A stretch of DNA of 64,000 nt. Origin: JALZUR01 sp965205365 (GTDB taxonomy: Bacteria > Bdellovibrionota > Bdellovibrionia > Bdellovibrionales > UBA1609). This document shows positions 48,815-58,357 of this stretch, one piece after another. Position 1 is the stretch's first letter. Every line of letters begins with the position of its first letter. The DNA lies in the NCBI GenBank assembly GCA_965205365.1, contig CBDBGT010000013.1, forward strand, positions 124,001-188,000, given 5' to 3'. Made by a program: the position numbers and the translations under genes. Below the pieces are notes generated by a model. The model ran no database searches, was not told the origin of the DNA, and saw only the letters and a list, made by a program, of their open reading frames with translations.

Positions 48815-51157
48815 TTACCCAGATCCGCCCAAGTAACAAGCTATACCTTGTGTTGTGATTTTCTTAATTTCTTCTTCTATGGGAGAAATTACCCCTTTTT
48901 TAAGCATATTTATTTGGTGATTATGAAGATAGTTTACAAGCTCATCTTTAGAGTTAGGCGCTCTAGTTCCTAAGAAAAGCTTTTCCTTAATGGATTTAAG
49001 ATCTTTTTGAACATCAAGAATTTCATTTTCAAAATACTTATAAAAAATATCAGAATCACTAAGGGCAATACCAATGGAAATGGACTTTAAAAAATTTGCT
49101 ACAAATTCAGACTTTCCCTTTAATTTTAACAGTTCAAGCTCTAAACCTTGAAGGCCATACCACACAGGAAGTATTCCTCGTGTTTGTGACCATGAGAAAA
49201 CCCAAGGTATAGCTCGGTAGCTACTCACTCCAGAGGTTTTTGAAATTCTCTTTGATGGACGAGAACCTAAATTCATCTTGTTTATTATAGATATTGGGGA
49301 TTTTTGAGTAAAAGCAGCTAAAAAACCTCGATCTTCATAAAACTTTTTATAAAAACACTGTTCAGATTTTAAAGCGAGCTCGTCAATTTCCTTTCTAAGA
49401 TTTTTTGAAAGGTTTTGCTCAGTCTTAAAATAATTTATACTACACTCTTTTAAAGTTTTTTCTAATGTTTGCACAGCTCTTAAGAAAAGACCAAAATCAT
49501 CCTGAATAACCTCTCCTTGAAATGTTTGCCTAAAATGATTCCCCACAAGTTTAGCTGGCATTAGGCTAAAGGAGTCCTCAATACTCCCACCACCTCGAGC
49601 AATAGAGCCGCCTCTACCATGAAAATGAACCAGATTAGGGTTTAATTTCATGGCTTGAACCTGTGCATTATAAACAGACCAGGCTGATGCTAGACGCCCT
49701 CCTTTTTTTGTAGAATCTGAATACCCCCACATCACTTGTTTTAATTTAACGCCTTGTTTTTGACAGTTTTTAATAGTCTTAGTGGAGTTTCTAACGTCGT
49801 TAGGAGTTTCAAAAAGAGGAACTATTGAAAGCTTTTTAAGCTTTGCAATTTTAAATAAAGTTTCAAGATTTTTAATGTCTTCTACTGATTGAGTCATAGA
49901 AATAATATAGCAATTAAATGGGTTTGGTGAAAAATCATTAGAAAGCTTTAATGTTTTAAAAAAATCTTGCCCAAGGGGAGAGATCTTTTCAAAGTCTAAA
50001 GCTCTTGCCTTATGAATATTCAATTTATTTTTACAACCAGTTAGAGAGCAAAGCTCTTGAATAATTTGAGTATGAACCTGTGAATCTTGCCTTAAATCAA
50101 GCTTAAACGGTGATAAAGAAAAAATTTTAATACGATCTATTAAACTTCTAAGCCTTCTATCAGCAATTCTTTTTGCACCATCTTTACAAAGTAAAGAATA
50201 CGCTAATTCAAGCCTCTTAAGTATGTAGTTTTCAAGTTCTAAAACATCGTTAGTTTTATGATTTTTTAAGACATCCTGTACTTTTTCAACAAGACCTATA
50301 AAAAGATTTTTATAAGGAAATGTTTTATTTTTATAAAGTTTTTTAAATTCAGGCTGAGAGCTTTTAATAAGTATTTCTTCTCTTAAGCAATAAAGCTCTA
50401 ATAAAATAAGCCTAAGAATTTTTCTACGACTCTTAGTGATGATATTATAGGTGGCCTCAGATGTGACAAAAGGGTTGCCATCTTTATCCCCTCCAATCCA
50501 AGAGCTAAATTTAATTTTTGGATATTTTTCAGGCGAAACCTTAAAGCATTTTTTGTATTCAAAATAATAACGCCTAAAAAAACATGGGCTTGCCTTCCAT
50601 AATGAAGCTTCAAAAACATAAAATAACCTGTCAGCTTCATCTTCAGGAGAAGGGTTTACTCGATAAAGTTCATCAGTTAGCCATAGTGTTGTAAGATTTG
50701 CCCTTAGGGCTTGTAAATGTCGATACCTTCGCTCTGGGCTTTTTGCTGCGTAGAATTTTTCTAAAAGCATTTCAATACGATTTAAATTCTTTAAAATAGA
50801 TAAAGGAAAAACTTCAGTAGGATGGGTTGTAAAAACCACCTCTAAAGTAAAATCTTTTATAAACTTATCAAAATCTTCTTTCGAAGAAAAATTAGAAGAT
50901 AAAAAAAGTTTTGTGTAAGGATTTATAGTCATGGTTTTTTTATTCTTTGGAAATGTTTCTGTAAATCGCTTTGCACAATTATAGAGCTCAAGACACATAG
51001 TACTAAACTTTACAAATTTAAGAGTACTTTTTGAAGGCAAGGTTTCATCAAAAACCAAAATGTCTAAAGGGTTTTTAAAATTTTTAAACACCGGGTCGCT
51101 TTCTTTAACAACCTTAAAAAACTCGCCAATAAGAAACTGACCTATTTCTATGGACAT
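48815..51157 (-). CDS. ppc: Phosphoenolpyruvate carboxylase
   Basis: Carboxylates phosphoenolpyruvate to oxaloacetate, feeding the citric acid cycle. The 780-residue protein keeps the catalytic blocks: VVFTTHPTEVFPLS (active His), FSSWIGGDKDGNPFVT, LFETPNDVRN, VMWGYSDSTKKGGRLASAWS, VHFHGRGGSIARGGGS (mobile loop Arg/His) and YRAIPWVFSWSQTRGILPVW. It is roughly 100 residues shorter than typical bacterial enzymes and ends GIACYLGGSG in place of the usual '-RNTG'. Its start overlaps the gcvP stop by one base, so the two are probably co-expressed, an unusual pairing. Confidence 0.93.
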   Translation of the reverse strand: MSIEIGQFLIGEFFKVVKESDPVFKNFKNPLDILVFDETLPSKSTLKFVKFSTMCLELYNCAKRFTETFPKNKKTMTINPYTKLFLSSNFSSKEDFDKFIKDFTLEVVFTTHPTEVFPLSILKNLNRIEMLLEKFYAAKSPERRYRHLQALRANLTTLWLTDELYRVNPSPEDEADRLFYVFEASLWKASPCFFRRYYFEYKKCFKVSPEKYPKIKFSSWIGGDKDGNPFVTSEATYNIITKSRRKILRLILLELYCLREEILIKSSQPEFKKLYKNKTFPYKNLFIGLVEKVQDVLKNHKTNDVLELENYILKRLELAYSLLCKDGAKRIADRRLRSLIDRIKIFSLSPFKLDLRQDSQVHTQIIQELCSLTGCKNKLNIHKARALDFEKISPLGQDFFKTLKLSNDFSPNPFNCYIISMTQSVEDIKNLETLFKIAKLKKLSIVPLFETPNDVRNSTKTIKNCQKQGVKLKQVMWGYSDSTKKGGRLASAWSVYNAQVQAMKLNPNLVHFHGRGGSIARGGGSIEDSFSLMPAKLVGNHFRQTFQGEVIQDDFGLFLRAVQTLEKTLKECSINYFKTEQNLSKNLRKEIDELALKSEQCFYKKFYEDRGFLAAFTQKSPISIINKMNLGSRPSKRISKTSGVSSYRAIPWVFSWSQTRGILPVWYGLQGLELELLKLKGKSEFVANFLKSISIGIALSDSDIFYKYFENEILDVQKDLKSIKEKLFLGTRAPNSKDELVNYLHNHQINMLKKGVISPIEEEIKKITTQGIACYLGGSG

Positions 51158-53964
51158 TAAGATTCAAAATCCTCTACAGGAAGACATGTACAAAACAAAT
51201 TACGATCTCCAAAAGCATTGTCAACTCTTCCTACAGCAGGAAAAAATTTATTTTCTCTAAGAGATTTTATTGGAAAACCAGCCTTTTCTCTTGAATAAAT
51301 ATATGGCCACTCATCTGACATTAAAAGCTTTTTAGAATGAGGAGCGTTTCTTAAAACACTATCTTCAACCTTAAAAGTTTTAGAGGCAACTTCATTTATC
51401 TCTTTAACAATAGAAATTAAGCTCTTACAAAAACGATCAATTTCAGCCTTACACTCACTTTCCGTAGGCTCAATCATTAAAGTCCCAGCCACTGGCCAAG
51501 ACATTGTAGGCCCATGAAATCCATAGTCTATGAGTCGTTTTGCAATGTCATCAACAGTGACTCCAAAATCCTTAAACGGCCTAGTGTCAATAATACACTC
51601 ATGAGCCACATGAGTATTTTTGCCTGTATACAAAACTTTAAAATGAGGTGAGAGTTTTTTTGCAATATAGTTTGCATTTAAAATAGCTTGTTGAGTTGCA
51701 AGTTTTAACCCCTTAGAACCCATCATTTTAATGTAAGCCCATGAAATAGGAAGAATACTAGCACTGCCAAATTCTGCTGCAGATACGGATTGTCCACCAT
51801 GAACACTTTGCTCTGGAGCCTTAGGAAGATAGGGTATAAGCTTCTCCACAACACCAATAGGCCCCACACCAGGCCCTCCACCACCATGGGGAATGCAAAA
51901 TGTTTTATGAAGATTTAAATGCGCAACATCCATACCAAGCTCCACAGGTTTTGAAAAACCAATGAGCGCATTCATATTAGCTCCATCCATATAAACTAAA
52001 CCCCCAGCACTATGAATCATAGAGGAGACCTCTTTAATATTTTCTTCAAAAACTCCATGAGTAGAAGGATAAGTCACCATAAAAGCACCTAAAGTATCTT
52101 TATATATTTTAATTTTTTCCTGAAGATCTTTGCCATCAATATTTCCATTATCATCGGTTCTAATAACAACAACTTTAAACCCTGCCATTACAGCACTGGC
52201 AGGGTTAGTTCCGTGAGCAGATGCAGGAATCAAACAAATATTACGATTTATATCATTATTTGCTTCATGATAAGATTTTATAGCAAGCAATCCAGCATAT
52301 TCACCCTGAGCGCCTGAATTTGGTTGAAATGAAAACTTAGAAAACCCTGTCATTTTACACAAATCGTCATTAATTTCATTGATTAAAGTTAAATAGCCTG
52401 GAAGCTGTTGATGTGGAGTATGGGGGTGAATATTTGAAAAACCATCATAAGTTACAGGAATCATCTGTGTTGTCGCGTTTAGCTTCATTGTGCAAGAGCC
52501 AAGAGGAATCATCCCGTGAACTAAGGAGAAATCTTTATTCTCTAATTTTTTTATGTATCTTACAAATTTTGTTTCAGTATGATGGCTATTAAAAACAGGG
52601 TGAGTAAGAATAGCAGATGTTCTTAAGTCTTTAGCGTAAGTGGTGGTGGAGTCAGAAAGCTTGAGTATAGATAATATTTTAGTAAAAAAAGCATCATCCC
52701 AAGTTTCATCCACACAAAACCCCCAAGACTCCTCATTGTCTACACGTATATTCACATTATGTTTTTGAAACAATGCCTTTGCACCTTTAGAAGGTCCATT
52801 AACAGTAATAGTATCAAAAATATCAGTGTCTATAATAGGCAGACCTTTTTCCTTCATTAAGTTTTTAAGTTTTAAAGCCTTAGTCTTAATATCTAGAGCA
52901 ATTTTTTTAAGACGAGCTGGTCCATGGTAAATAGCGTACATACAAGCCATTACAGCCAGCAAAACTTGTGCTGTACAGATGTTACTGGTGGCTTTTTCAC
53001 GCCTAATATGCTGCTCTCTAGTCTGGAGGGCTAAGCGGTAGGCTGGCTCTCCTTGTACGTCTTTTGAAAGGCCAACAATTCTTCCAGGAAGGAGTCGCTT
53101 ATACAGATTTTTCGTAGCAATAAAACCTGCATGTGGCCCTCCAAAACCCAAAGGAACTCCAAACCTTTGAGAGTTTCCCACTACTATATCAGCACCCTCT
53201 TCACCTAAAGACGAATGTATAGTTGAGAATAAAAGATCTGTTGCTCCAATACAAACAGCATCAATAGATTTTGCGTATGAAAAAATACTTTTAAGATTTA
53301 ATATCTTTCCATAACGATTAGGGCTTTGAACAGCCACTGCAAAAGTAGAATCCTGATCTAAAAAACTTAATAGCTTAGACTCTAAACAAATGGTTTCAAC
53401 CTTTACTCCAAGATGCTTCATTCGTGTTTTTAAAACAGAAAGAGATTGAGGGTAAATATTTTCATCAACTAATAAAATTTTTACACTTTTTTTCTTACAA
53501 ATATTTAAAGCCATAAAGGAGGCTTCACTTAAAGCTGTTCCCTCATCTAATAAAGATGAGTTTGCAATCTCCATTCCTGTTAAATCACAAACCATTGTTT
53601 GAAAGTTTATTAAAGCTTCTAAACGCCCTTGTGAAATTTCTGCTTGATAGGGAGTGTAGGCTGTATACCAACCTGGATTTTGAAAAATATTTCTTAAAAT
53701 AGGAGACGGTGTGTGGGTATTAAAATACCCAGATCCGATTATAGTTTTATAAGTTTTATTGCTTAAAGCCAAATTTTTTGCTCTTTCTAAAAGTTGAACC
53801 TCTGTAAGAGCTTGAAAAGAATCTTCAGGTTTAAATTTTGATAGTATGACCTCAGGAAGTGTTGCACTCATAAACTCATCTAAACTCTTATATCCAAGTT
53901 CTTTTAAAATTTCTGCAGTATCCTTGTCAGAATTACCATTGTGACGCTTTACAAATTGGGACAT
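51157..53964 (-). CDS. gcvP: Glycine dehydrogenase (decarboxylating), P protein
   Basis: PLP-dependent P protein of the glycine cleavage system: decarboxylates glycine and passes the aminomethyl group to lipoyl-GcvH. The 935 residues are a full-length fused P1-P2 protein. Features are RHNGNSDKDTAEILKELGY at the start, GSGYFNTHTPSPILRNIFQN, TPYQAEISQGRLEALINFQT, GSCTMKLNATTQM, SAHGTNPASAVMAG and the PLP-Lys region LNLHKTFCIPHGGGGPGVGP. gcvT and gcvH are not adjacent in this window. It is followed by ppc with a 1-base overlap. Confidence 0.96.
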   Translation of the reverse strand: MSQFVKRHNGNSDKDTAEILKELGYKSLDEFMSATLPEVILSKFKPEDSFQALTEVQLLERAKNLALSNKTYKTIIGSGYFNTHTPSPILRNIFQNPGWYTAYTPYQAEISQGRLEALINFQTMVCDLTGMEIANSSLLDEGTALSEASFMALNICKKKSVKILLVDENIYPQSLSVLKTRMKHLGVKVETICLESKLLSFLDQDSTFAVAVQSPNRYGKILNLKSIFSYAKSIDAVCIGATDLLFSTIHSSLGEEGADIVVGNSQRFGVPLGFGGPHAGFIATKNLYKRLLPGRIVGLSKDVQGEPAYRLALQTREQHIRREKATSNICTAQVLLAVMACMYAIYHGPARLKKIALDIKTKALKLKNLMKEKGLPIIDTDIFDTITVNGPSKGAKALFQKHNVNIRVDNEESWGFCVDETWDDAFFTKILSILKLSDSTTTYAKDLRTSAILTHPVFNSHHTETKFVRYIKKLENKDFSLVHGMIPLGSCTMKLNATTQMIPVTYDGFSNIHPHTPHQQLPGYLTLINEINDDLCKMTGFSKFSFQPNSGAQGEYAGLLAIKSYHEANNDINRNICLIPASAHGTNPASAVMAGFKVVVIRTDDNGNIDGKDLQEKIKIYKDTLGAFMVTYPSTHGVFEENIKEVSSMIHSAGGLVYMDGANMNALIGFSKPVELGMDVAHLNLHKTFCIPHGGGGPGVGPIGVVEKLIPYLPKAPEQSVHGGQSVSAAEFGSASILPISWAYIKMMGSKGLKLATQQAILNANYIAKKLSPHFKVLYTGKNTHVAHECIIDTRPFKDFGVTVDDIAKRLIDYGFHGPTMSWPVAGTLMIEPTESECKAEIDRFCKSLISIVKEINEVASKTFKVEDSVLRNAPHSKKLLMSDEWPYIYSREKAGFPIKSLRENKFFPAVGRVDNAFGDRNLFCTCLPVEDFES

Positions 53965-54844
53965 AAAAAACCCTCTATATTTTACTAGATTTTATATCCT
54001 TATTCATATTGAATTTATACCTTAAAATCAACAAAAGATGATTTCATTTTTTTATAAAACTCTTGTTTTTTACTCTAAGCTAAAAAGGGCTTGTTAAGAC
54101 TCCTTTATTGGTTTTATATCAAACTTCTTCTTTTTTTAAGCCACGGCTCTTTACTGCCTAAAGTTAAAAAAACCTCTTTCCATAAAAACTCTTAAAGCTT
54201 AGTTTACTAACTATAACTTTACCCTTAGAGCAGCTCTACTTTGTAGATGGCTTTTAACGCCTCTTATAAAATTTATATAAAATATAAGCTCTTATGTAAA
54301 ACCCATTTTAAGGCAAAAGAGAGCTTTAAAAAAGATTTAATAAGATTCCTACAAACAAAACCCCCAACCTTAGAAGAAAGCCTGTTTTTTCTAAAAAAAC
54401 TTAACCTGGCCTCAAAACTTCTAAGAAATTATAAAAAAATATCTAAAATCAATATAAAAGCCCAAACTAACTCATTTTGCCTTACTTTCACCATATAAAC
54501 TAAAAAATTCACAGAAAATATGTATTGTAAACCATCATTTTAATCTTTTGATTTAATAAATACTCCCCTTAAAAAAAAACTTAAAAATAGCCATTCAAGA
54601 CTCCCGGTGTTTATAGCTAGACTAAGGTTGGTATTTTATAAATAAATTGGCTTTTATTTCTCCATAGAGCTCTTAAAAGGAAAGGATTTCAACAATACTC
54701 TTTACAAGTTAACCAATAGGGTTAGAATTCCTTTAAGCGGTCTTTGGTGGAAAAACTATGTTTAAAACAATGAAGGCATGTGGTTTTTTTTGAAATATAA
54801 AGTGAATAGACTTGATTCAACCTTTGCCCCTTGGAATAAATAAA
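53965..54844. other. Gene-poor stretch with one doubtful small ORF
   Basis: The left part should hold the gcvP promoter. At 54247-54498 an 83-codon plus-strand frame (MAFNASYKIYIKYKLLCKTH, then KESFKKDLIRFLQTKPPTLE) has a helical, Lys-rich composition but no good ribosome site and no recognised relatives. It could be a small gene or chance in AT-rich DNA. The right part precedes the secreted protein starting at 54845. Nothing else is supported. Confidence 0.4.
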
Positions 54845-55846
54845 ATGCACAGCTTAAAAATAACTTACAAATTATTACTCGGTGCTTTTTTAACTTGTGT
54901 TTGCTTAGGCAATGCCTTTGCAGACGAGCTTCCCAAAAATTACAACAGCCTTTCTGCATGTTCAAAGCAAGAAGTTTTGTGGTCTAGAATCAAGGCAACT
55001 GAGCATGAAACACTTCCTGAACTCGCCAAACTAGGAATTAAAGAAATTAGTTTGATGGCGTTACAAAGCCTCACCACTAAAAAATCAAACTATTCTGATG
55101 TAGCTCCTAAAACTTGGAAAAAGTACCTTCACAGAAGAGGGGTGGTTTCAAAGATAAAATTTGTAGCTAGAAAAAAGAGTGAATTCACAGGCTTATTTAA
55201 AGGTGCTAAATGTGGACTTTTAAGACTTTCACTTACCTATAAACCTAATGAAACAAATAGGGAGGTAGCGCCAGGCCTAGCGCTTAAACTGTTTAGAGAC
55301 AAAGAAGCTTTTAGCTCAAATGTTTCAGCTCTCTACACTTTAGAAGGGCAGGGCAAAGACCACAACTTCTTTGCCAATGCTCTTTCCAACATAGTCCCTA
55401 TGGGTAAAAGTAAAAGTTTAATGCTTATCCATCATCTTTTTAAGAAAGTGACAGACTATCCAGAGCAACTTCTTTTAACAGATTTTGCAGAATCTGGTGT
55501 TGATGGTGTTCTGGTTAAAAACAAAAAAGCTCCTAGGCAGTTGTTTTTTGTTCCTAATGAAGGTGCAGTCCAAAAAAAGGCGTCCTCAACACCACATGAC
55601 TTTAGATTTGACATTCTACAAATAAAAGCAGGAAGTCTCCTTTATAAAATTTATGCTGTTTCAGGTAACTCTGACTTTAAATACGCCAGTGAATACACAA
55701 ATGAAATGATTCAAAGCTTTAAAGAAAATGCAGATTACATTGGTGATTTGATCACCACATCAGATTTCAAGGCTTCTGAATTTGGTGATTCTAGAATTTT
55801 CTTTAGACATGAAGTTCATTCTAAAGCAGACAATAAAAAATACTGA
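54845..55846 (+). CDS. Secreted protein with catalase-like fold features, unknown activity
   Basis: The product from ATG 54845 is about 333 residues with a signal peptide (MHSLKITYKLLLGAFLTCVC, cleavage near NAFADE). The middle reads CGLLRLSLTYKPNETNREVA, PGLALKLFRDKEAFSSNVSA, then GKDHNFFANALSNIVP, with FKASEFGDSRIFFRHEVHS near the end. From memory this pattern belongs to a widespread uncharacterised secreted family distantly resembling heme catalases, but I see no certain proximal Tyr or distal His, so peroxidase activity should not be assumed. It is followed by a lipoprotein gene 40 bp downstream. Confidence 0.55.
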   Translation: MHSLKITYKLLLGAFLTCVCLGNAFADELPKNYNSLSACSKQEVLWSRIKATEHETLPELAKLGIKEISLMALQSLTTKKSNYSDVAPKTWKKYLHRRGVVSKIKFVARKKSEFTGLFKGAKCGLLRLSLTYKPNETNREVAPGLALKLFRDKEAFSSNVSALYTLEGQGKDHNFFANALSNIVPMGKSKSLMLIHHLFKKVTDYPEQLLLTDFAESGVDGVLVKNKKAPRQLFFVPNEGAVQKKASSTPHDFRFDILQIKAGSLLYKIYAVSGNSDFKYASEYTNEMIQSFKENADYIGDLITTSDFKASEFGDSRIFFRHEVHSKADNKKY

Positions 55847-55886
55847 CTTAATCTTAAAGCTTTAAATTAAAAATAAGGTAGGCAAT

Positions 55887-56978
55887 ATGAAAAACAAAAA
55901 TATAGTAATTCTAAGTTTAGTATTTATGATAACAGCCTGTGTTAGCTCTAAGCAATGGAAAGAAAATACGCATACAAAAACTTTAAAGAAAAGAACTGCA
56001 GCCTCTCAAACTAATTTAGAGGGCACTTATCTGGCTGTTGCAAATTACATTAACCATGAGAGAAAACCTGTAGTTAGAATTTATTTAAATGAAATTGAAA
56101 CTGAACCAGGAAGTTATTATGCTATCCTATTAGAATATAGGAATTTACTAAAGGTTTTCCCTAAATATGTAACATCTAATAAATTTCAATATTTAAGTAA
56201 AAAAATTGGTTTTTTAAATCACATCATTGAAAAAATATGGTTGTACAAAGTTGTACCGTCAAATGAGCCTAGACGTTTTAATATGTTGGAGCTTAGGGCT
56301 GACAATAAAGAAATTAAAGCCATAGAAAGTAAAAATCCAAGGCAACTTGTTTTGTCAAAAAACCCTCAGCGCTCCTACCCTTTAGAAGGCGCAAAGATTT
56401 ACCCGAGCAAAACAGGACAGTCCACAGAGATCTTTTTCCCCAAGAAGTCTGCAAAAAGTATAACGTATGGTAAAGAGTTTTTCATGGCCCACCTTGTGTA
56501 TCATAAAATAAATCTAGATTCTACATGGAGAAATGAGTTTCTTCCAGGCCCGTACCTCTCTGCTTATGGTAATAAAGATGATATAGTTTTAAGACTTGAT
56601 CTCGCAGGTGAGTCTATGCACGCCTACTTTGTAATTCACCCGGATTTCATTTATACAGACCTAAACAAAAAGCAGATTGAAAAGCGTAAAAAAGTTTTCA
56701 CAAATTCTAAATCAGCTTTTTTAGAAGGTGGTTTTATAATGAGAGAGCCTATTGATGGGATGTTTGTCTTCTCCCCAATGTATTCAAACAAGAGTACCAA
56801 AACTATCCAAGAGATTACAGGGCGCATAGGTGTTTTTGTTGATATCTTTGATGCCACTAAGAAACTTAATCAAGACGTGGTTGAGTTGATTATGGTAAAC
56901 ACAAAAGACCCTCTAGATTTTCATATGCATTATGAAGACCCTGAAAATGGCGATGGTGAAGGTTTTGAAAAAAACTAA
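55887..56978 (+). CDS. Lipoprotein, unknown function
   Basis: A 363-residue protein with a lipoprotein signal (MKNKNIVILSLVFMITACVS, lipobox ITAC). The mature part is mixed alpha/beta with no recognised domain. Notable stretches are EGTYLAVANYINHERKPVVR, LPGPYLSAYGNKDDIVLRLD and MREPIDGMFVFSPMYSNKS. It ends in an acidic tail (EDPENGDGEGFEKN). It starts about 40 bp after the catalase-like gene and ends 14 bp before the metallo-hydrolase gene, so the three form a likely operon of exported proteins. RBS AAGGTAGG precedes the ATG. Confidence 0.6.
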   Translation: MKNKNIVILSLVFMITACVSSKQWKENTHTKTLKKRTAASQTNLEGTYLAVANYINHERKPVVRIYLNEIETEPGSYYAILLEYRNLLKVFPKYVTSNKFQYLSKKIGFLNHIIEKIWLYKVVPSNEPRRFNMLELRADNKEIKAIESKNPRQLVLSKNPQRSYPLEGAKIYPSKTGQSTEIFFPKKSAKSITYGKEFFMAHLVYHKINLDSTWRNEFLPGPYLSAYGNKDDIVLRLDLAGESMHAYFVIHPDFIYTDLNKKQIEKRKKVFTNSKSAFLEGGFIMREPIDGMFVFSPMYSNKSTKTIQEITGRIGVFVDIFDATKKLNQDVVELIMVNTKDPLDFHMHYEDPENGDGEGFEKN

Positions 56979-56994
56979 AGCTTAATAAAAATTG

Positions 56995-57888
56995 ATGAAA
57001 AAGATTATCTTGACCTATTTTCTAATTTTTTTTACCTGTAAACTACATGCAAGTCCAAGCTCCTTAAAGGTGACTTGGTTTGGCTCCACTTGCTTAACCA
57101 TTTCTGATGGTAAGACTTCAATGCTATTCGACCCTTTTTTTACACGGCCTAGTTTTTGGAAAATCATCAGCTTCCAAGGTTTAAAGTCTGACTCTACAGC
57201 CGTTAAAAAATGGCTCTCTAAAACTGATGTTCAAAATATAAGCGCTGTGATCACTAGTCATAGTCATTATGACCACGTACTTGATTTAATTGAGGCTTAT
57301 AAATTCACTAGAGCAAAAATTTATGGATCTGAATCTACAAAAAATATAGCTCTTGGTGGTGGAGTTAAACCCTCCATGATTGAAATTTTAAAACTTGGAC
57401 AAAAAATTAAACTAGGTGATTTTGAAATCCAAGTGTATAAAGGTGAACATCCACCACATTTTTTAGGTTTAACTTTGGCCTCTGGAAAAATTACAAAACC
57501 ACTCAAGTTGATTTCTTCAGCCTATGCCTATAAAAAAGACAAAGATTACTCCTTTTATATCAAACACCCAGCCGGGAATATTCTCTTTCATCCAAGTGGA
57601 AACTCTGCACTTTCAGCAAAAGAAATAAAAAAAATTAAAGCTAAAACTATAATTTTAGGATTAGCCAATAGAAAAAGTACCCATACCCTTATAGAAAAAA
57701 TCATTAAGCCTATAGGTGCAGTGACCATCCTGCCTGTCCATTACGATAATATCTTTAGATCTATTGATAAGCCTATTAAAAACTTTTTTGGTGTGAACAT
57801 GCCTGAGTTTTACAAGTCAGTAAAGGAAGCACTTTCAGGCGTGACTATTGAGACTTTAAAGTTTGGTGAAACTTTCCACTCAATTTAA
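56995..57888 (+). CDS. Exported metallo-beta-lactamase-fold hydrolase
   Basis: About 297 residues with a signal peptide (MKKIILTYFLIFFTCKLHAS) and an MBL fold. The zinc motif is H-x-H-x-D-H as ITSHSHYDHVLDL; further ligands are likely the His in KGEHPPHFLG and the late HYDNIFRSID. LKVTWFGSTCLTISDGKTSM and LFDPFF are typical of the UlaG-like/N-acyl-phosphatidylethanolamine-hydrolase-like branch. The substrate is unknown; export points to an envelope or external substrate. I prefer ATG 56995 to the adjacent TTG; no strong ribosome site is visible, suggesting coupling to the upstream lipoprotein gene. Confidence 0.82.
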   Translation: MKKIILTYFLIFFTCKLHASPSSLKVTWFGSTCLTISDGKTSMLFDPFFTRPSFWKIISFQGLKSDSTAVKKWLSKTDVQNISAVITSHSHYDHVLDLIEAYKFTRAKIYGSESTKNIALGGGVKPSMIEILKLGQKIKLGDFEIQVYKGEHPPHFLGLTLASGKITKPLKLISSAYAYKKDKDYSFYIKHPAGNILFHPSGNSALSAKEIKKIKAKTIILGLANRKSTHTLIEKIIKPIGAVTILPVHYDNIFRSIDKPIKNFFGVNMPEFYKSVKEALSGVTIETLKFGETFHSI

Positions 57889-57892
57889 AATT

Positions 57893-58357
57893 TTAAGTTT
57901 CATCATATTTACTAGTGCGGCCAAGTAATTTTTCAACTACCCACAAAGGACCTATAAATAGATAAGTTAAGTCAGTTAAAAACGAAGGTTTTTTTCCTTC
58001 AACCTTATGCCCGTAGAACTGCCCAACCCATGCAAAAATAAAAATAAAAACAGATAAAAAAAGGAGAGACCAACCCTGATTTTCAATTAGAATAAAACTC
58101 CCAAAAAAAATAAATGTGGTTGTGACCATAATAAATGCCAATCTAAGGCTTAAGTAGACGTAGTAAATTGAAATTATAGCGGCAAAAACAATGGCTGGAT
58201 TAATATTATAACCTAATATAAGAACAGAGCCCATGGACCACAAAAGACCCATAATGCTATATACAATCAAGGGAACACAAACTAAGTGAATTTTTTGATT
58301 GAGTTCATTTTGATGGTCTGCAGAATAGGCGTTAAAAAGAAAGTCTAAATTTTTCAT
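57893..58357 (-). CDS. Mpo1/DUF962-family membrane protein
   Basis: A 154-residue protein with four membrane helices. The family features are clear: MKNLDFLFNAYSADHQNELN (conserved Y-x-x-x-H), KIHLVCVPLIVYSIMGLLWS, and FAWVGQFYGHKVEGKKPSFL, then TDLTYLFIGPLWVVEKLLGR. The yeast homologue Mpo1 is an Fe(II) dioxygenase that shortens 2-hydroxy fatty acids; whether the bacterial protein does the same is unproven. The conserved His residues are present. It converges on the metallo-hydrolase gene, 4 bp apart. Confidence 0.85.
   Translation of the reverse strand: MKNLDFLFNAYSADHQNELNQKIHLVCVPLIVYSIMGLLWSMGSVLILGYNINPAIVFAAIISIYYVYLSLRLAFIMVTTTFIFFGSFILIENQGWSLLFLSVFIFIFAWVGQFYGHKVEGKKPSFLTDLTYLFIGPLWVVEKLLGRTSKYDET

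Noticed and set aside
54247..54498. 83-codon ORF as a confident gene
   Set aside because: No ribosome site and no family; only mentioned as doubtful within the gene-poor stretch.
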